Shown here: positions 61,698-64,000 of the stretch, piece by piece
Position numbering within the stretch: the stretch's first letter is position 1
Layout: the number at the start of each line of letters is the position of its first letter
Assembly: GCA_902612005.1 (NCBI GenBank)
Contig: CACMCA010000002.1
Span: 62,001-126,000, forward strand
From: an uncultured Prochlorococcus sp.
GTDB taxonomy: Bacteria > Cyanobacteriota > Cyanobacteriia > PCC-6307 > Cyanobiaceae
Reading direction: 5' to 3'
DNA length: 64,000 nt
The notes under the pieces: generated by a model
Databases searched by the model: none
Seen by the model: only the letters and a program-made list of their open reading frames with translations
Told to the model about the DNA's origin: nothing
Position numbers and translations under genes: made by a program

Positions 61698-62567
61698 TTA
61701 AAAAGGTGTATCGATACTAAGAATGCCGTTATCACCATTTAAGGTGGCTTCGTATCCTATAGGAATGCAAGCATTTCCCGATATGTGGCCTATTGGTAGG
61801 TCAAAAAGAATAGGAAAATCAAACTCTTGGAGTCTTTCAATAATGCAGTTTTTAAGTAAATCTTTCCATTCAAGGTCGCAGGAATCATTAGAAAAACTTC
61901 CGAATCCAATACCAGCAATTTCAGTAAGTGTTCTTGTCATTCTTAGGTAAGTCAACATGCGATCAATTTTATAAAGATCTTCATTAATGTCTTCAAAAAT
62001 TATTATCTTCCCTTTGCAATCTGGAAAGTGATTAGTACCAATTAAAAAAGTAGCAATAGTTAAATTAGAAACGATAATTTCTCCTTTAGCTTTCCCACCT
62101 CTTAAAGGAATTCCTCTTATGTCCTCAACATATCCTTCAAAAAGTAAATTTCTTAATCTCTCAAGACTCCACTCTGGCTCTTTGAAAAGGCCAGTAACCA
62201 TGGGGCCATGAATAGAACCTATAAATCCTTGAGAATATTTAGATAGTAATAAAGAACATGTATCTGAGAATCCAAGCATTAAACCATGCTGCCAAGAAGG
62301 TTCTTTTTCTAATATTCTTGCTGAACCCCAGCCTCCTTTTGCAAAAATTATTAGCTTACTATTTTGTGCTTTTTCTAGTTCTTCAAATCTACTTAGATCA
62401 TCACCTGCAAAATAACCAAACTTTTTTGACAGAGAATTTTTTTTATTAATTTCCAAGCCCCAGTTTTTTAAGATTTCTATACCTTTTTGAAAATTTTCTT
62501 CTTCATCAATAAAGGAGCTAGGAGCTAAAATATCTATTAGATCACCTTTTTTTAGTCTAAAGACCAT
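61698..62567 (-). CDS. LD-carboxypeptidase-like (S66/MccF family) protein
   Basis: KKGDLIDILAPSS, FAKGGWGSARIL, GFSDTCSLLLSKYSQG, GSIHGPMVTGL, IIFEDINEDLYKIDRML. Confidence 0.88.
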   Translation of the reverse strand: MVFRLKKGDLIDILAPSSFIDEEENFQKGIEILKNWGLEINKKNSLSKKFGYFAGDDLSRFEELEKAQNSKLIIFAKGGWGSARILEKEPSWQHGLMLGFSDTCSLLLSKYSQGFIGSIHGPMVTGLFKEPEWSLERLRNLLFEGYVEDIRGIPLRGGKAKGEIIVSNLTIATFLIGTNHFPDCKGKIIIFEDINEDLYKIDRMLTYLRMTRTLTEIAGIGFGSFSNDSCDLEWKDLLKNCIIERLQEFDFPILFDLPIGHISGNACIPIGYEATLNGDNGILSIDTPF

Positions 62568-62576
62568 TTTTAGAAT

Positions 62577-63485
62577 TTATGAGGCAATAATAATTCCCAA
62601 TAAAAGAACTCCTCCATAAATTGATTGATTTTTGAAGTGATTTCCAATATTTTTTATAGATTGCTTCTCCTCAGGAAATACCTTTAGTATATCTCGCTGC
62701 ATTAAGATTGCCGTTAAAAGCCAAATTGGCCAAAAAATAAAATCCATTTGATTAATAAATCCGCATAATGCAAGAAAAATAGAAGTTAAAAAATAACAAA
62801 TTTGAATAGTTATTCTTGTATTGTTCTGAAGGTTAACAGCGGAACTATTTATTCCAATTTTGATATCATATTTTTTATCTGCTAAAGCATAAATTGTGTC
62901 AAAGCCAAAAGTCCAAAAAATAGTGGCTAGCCAGCAAAAGAATAAAACAATACTATTTAAATTGCCTTCATTTGCGGCCCAAGGAATTAAGACAGCAAAA
63001 CCCCAGCATATGGATAAGATTAATTGAGGATATTTAAACCATCTTTTGGCAGAAGGATAAATTAAAATAATAGGTAAAGCTAAAAAAGCAAGTGAAATGG
63101 AAAGCATCCTGCCAGGTTGAGGTAGTGACAAAGTTAAAAAGAAACTACATAAAATCAAAAAGAAAAGAATTGAATAGGCTGTTTTAAGGCCGATTTTATT
63201 TGCAGCTAGAGGTCTATTTTTTGTCCTGAAAACTCTTTGATCAATTTTTTTGTCCCAAATATCATTAACTACGCAGCCTAATCCACTTACTAGTAGCCCT
63301 CCCAGGATTATTCTAAGCAACATTAAAAATGTTGGATTTGCATCTGGGGTTAAATATAAACTCCATCCAGCAGGAATAAGTAAGATCATTCTTCCAGTCG
63401 GCTTATTCCACCTTAATAATTCAAAAAAAGTACTTAATTTAATTTGTCGATTTTTATTTTGCATATGACCTATTGTATATTTCAT
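62577..63485 (-). CDS. ubiA: 4-hydroxybenzoate polyprenyltransferase (UbiA family)
   Basis: LRWNKPTGRMILLIPAGWSL, CVVNDIWDKKIDQRVFRTKNRPLA, DTIYALADKKYDIKIGINSSAV. Confidence 0.93.
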   Translation of the reverse strand: MKYTIGHMQNKNRQIKLSTFFELLRWNKPTGRMILLIPAGWSLYLTPDANPTFLMLLRIILGGLLVSGLGCVVNDIWDKKIDQRVFRTKNRPLAANKIGLKTAYSILFFLILCSFFLTLSLPQPGRMLSISLAFLALPIILIYPSAKRWFKYPQLILSICWGFAVLIPWAANEGNLNSIVLFFCWLATIFWTFGFDTIYALADKKYDIKIGINSSAVNLQNNTRITIQICYFLTSIFLALCGFINQMDFIFWPIWLLTAILMQRDILKVFPEEKQSIKNIGNHFKNQSIYGGVLLLGIIIAS

Positions 63486-63589
63486 AACTTTAAATAATCT
63501 TACTAGGATTAAATGATTTCTATTATTTAATAATCAATCTTGGGTATATTTATTAATGGATTAAAAATATCTGCATCTTATAAAAAGAA

Positions 63590-64000
63590 ATGATAAAGAA
63601 ACAAGATTTAAGATATTTTCAAGAAAAGCAAATTTTAGTAGCTTCTATAGATATTGGAACTAACTCTACACATCTCTTGTTAGCAGAAATTAATCTAGAG
63701 TTAAAATCATTTTCAATAAAATTCACTGATAAATCAACCACTCGTCTTGGAGAAAGAGATGAGGAGGGTAATCTTACTGAAGAATCAATCCAAAGAGCAT
63801 TAGTTACTCTTAAGCGATTTAAGGAATATTGTAAAAGTAATGGAGTAAAACAAATAGTAACAGCAGCAACAAGTGCAGTTAGGGAAGCTCCAAACGGTCA
63901 AGATTTTATCAGAAGAGTTCTTGATGAAACTGATATTCAAATAGAAATGATAAGTGGTTCTGAGGAAGCCAGATTAATTTACCTTGGTGTTCTTTCTGGT
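63590..64000 (+). CDS. ppx: Exopolyphosphatase/GppA family protein, truncated by window end
   Basis: VASIDIGTNSTHLLLAEI…TRLGERDEEGNLTEESIQRALVTLKRFKEYCKSNG…AATSAVREAPNGQDF; runs off the window. Confidence 0.92.
   Translation, partial: MIKKQDLRYFQEKQILVASIDIGTNSTHLLLAEINLELKSFSIKFTDKSTTRLGERDEEGNLTEESIQRALVTLKRFKEYCKSNGVKQIVTAATSAVREAPNGQDFIRRVLDETDIQIEMISGSEEARLIYLGVLSG

Overview
AT-rich (about 30% GC by eye) cyanobacterial chromosome segment. Protein similarity and gene content suggest a high-light Prochlorococcus. It is almost entirely densely packed core genome on both strands. Main blocks: der, ECF-T, pipX, pipY, sepF, proC; recO, deoC, hpf; lipB, acyl-CoA synthetase, pdhC, queA; a cysteine/methionine PLP-enzyme cluster; rpsD, murE, mqo, lepA; a photolyase-related cluster; rsmB, class A PBP, chlG; hisF, menG/ubiE, ndhB; a topA-to-CobT-like run; the cta (cytochrome oxidase) operons; a solitary groEL; fabG, ispD, ubiA and the start of ppx. 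I see no CRISPR array, transposase, integrase, tRNA or rRNA. The items most worth a second look are: (1) a photolyase of the FeS-BCP family that appears to have lost most of its [4Fe-4S] cysteine ligands, in a cluster with DCC, TIGR03643-like and DUF2256-like small proteins; (2) a GC-rich structured leader with a perfect GTA-N8-TAC palindrome upstream of a small DUF4278-like gene; (3) an ArsM-like methyltransferase; (4) two convergent genes that each carry in-frame tandem repeats and share a hairpin containing the + strand stop codon and overlapping the other; (5) four small ORFs missing from the supplied track. All assignments are from reading the sequence and family recall. No database search was run.
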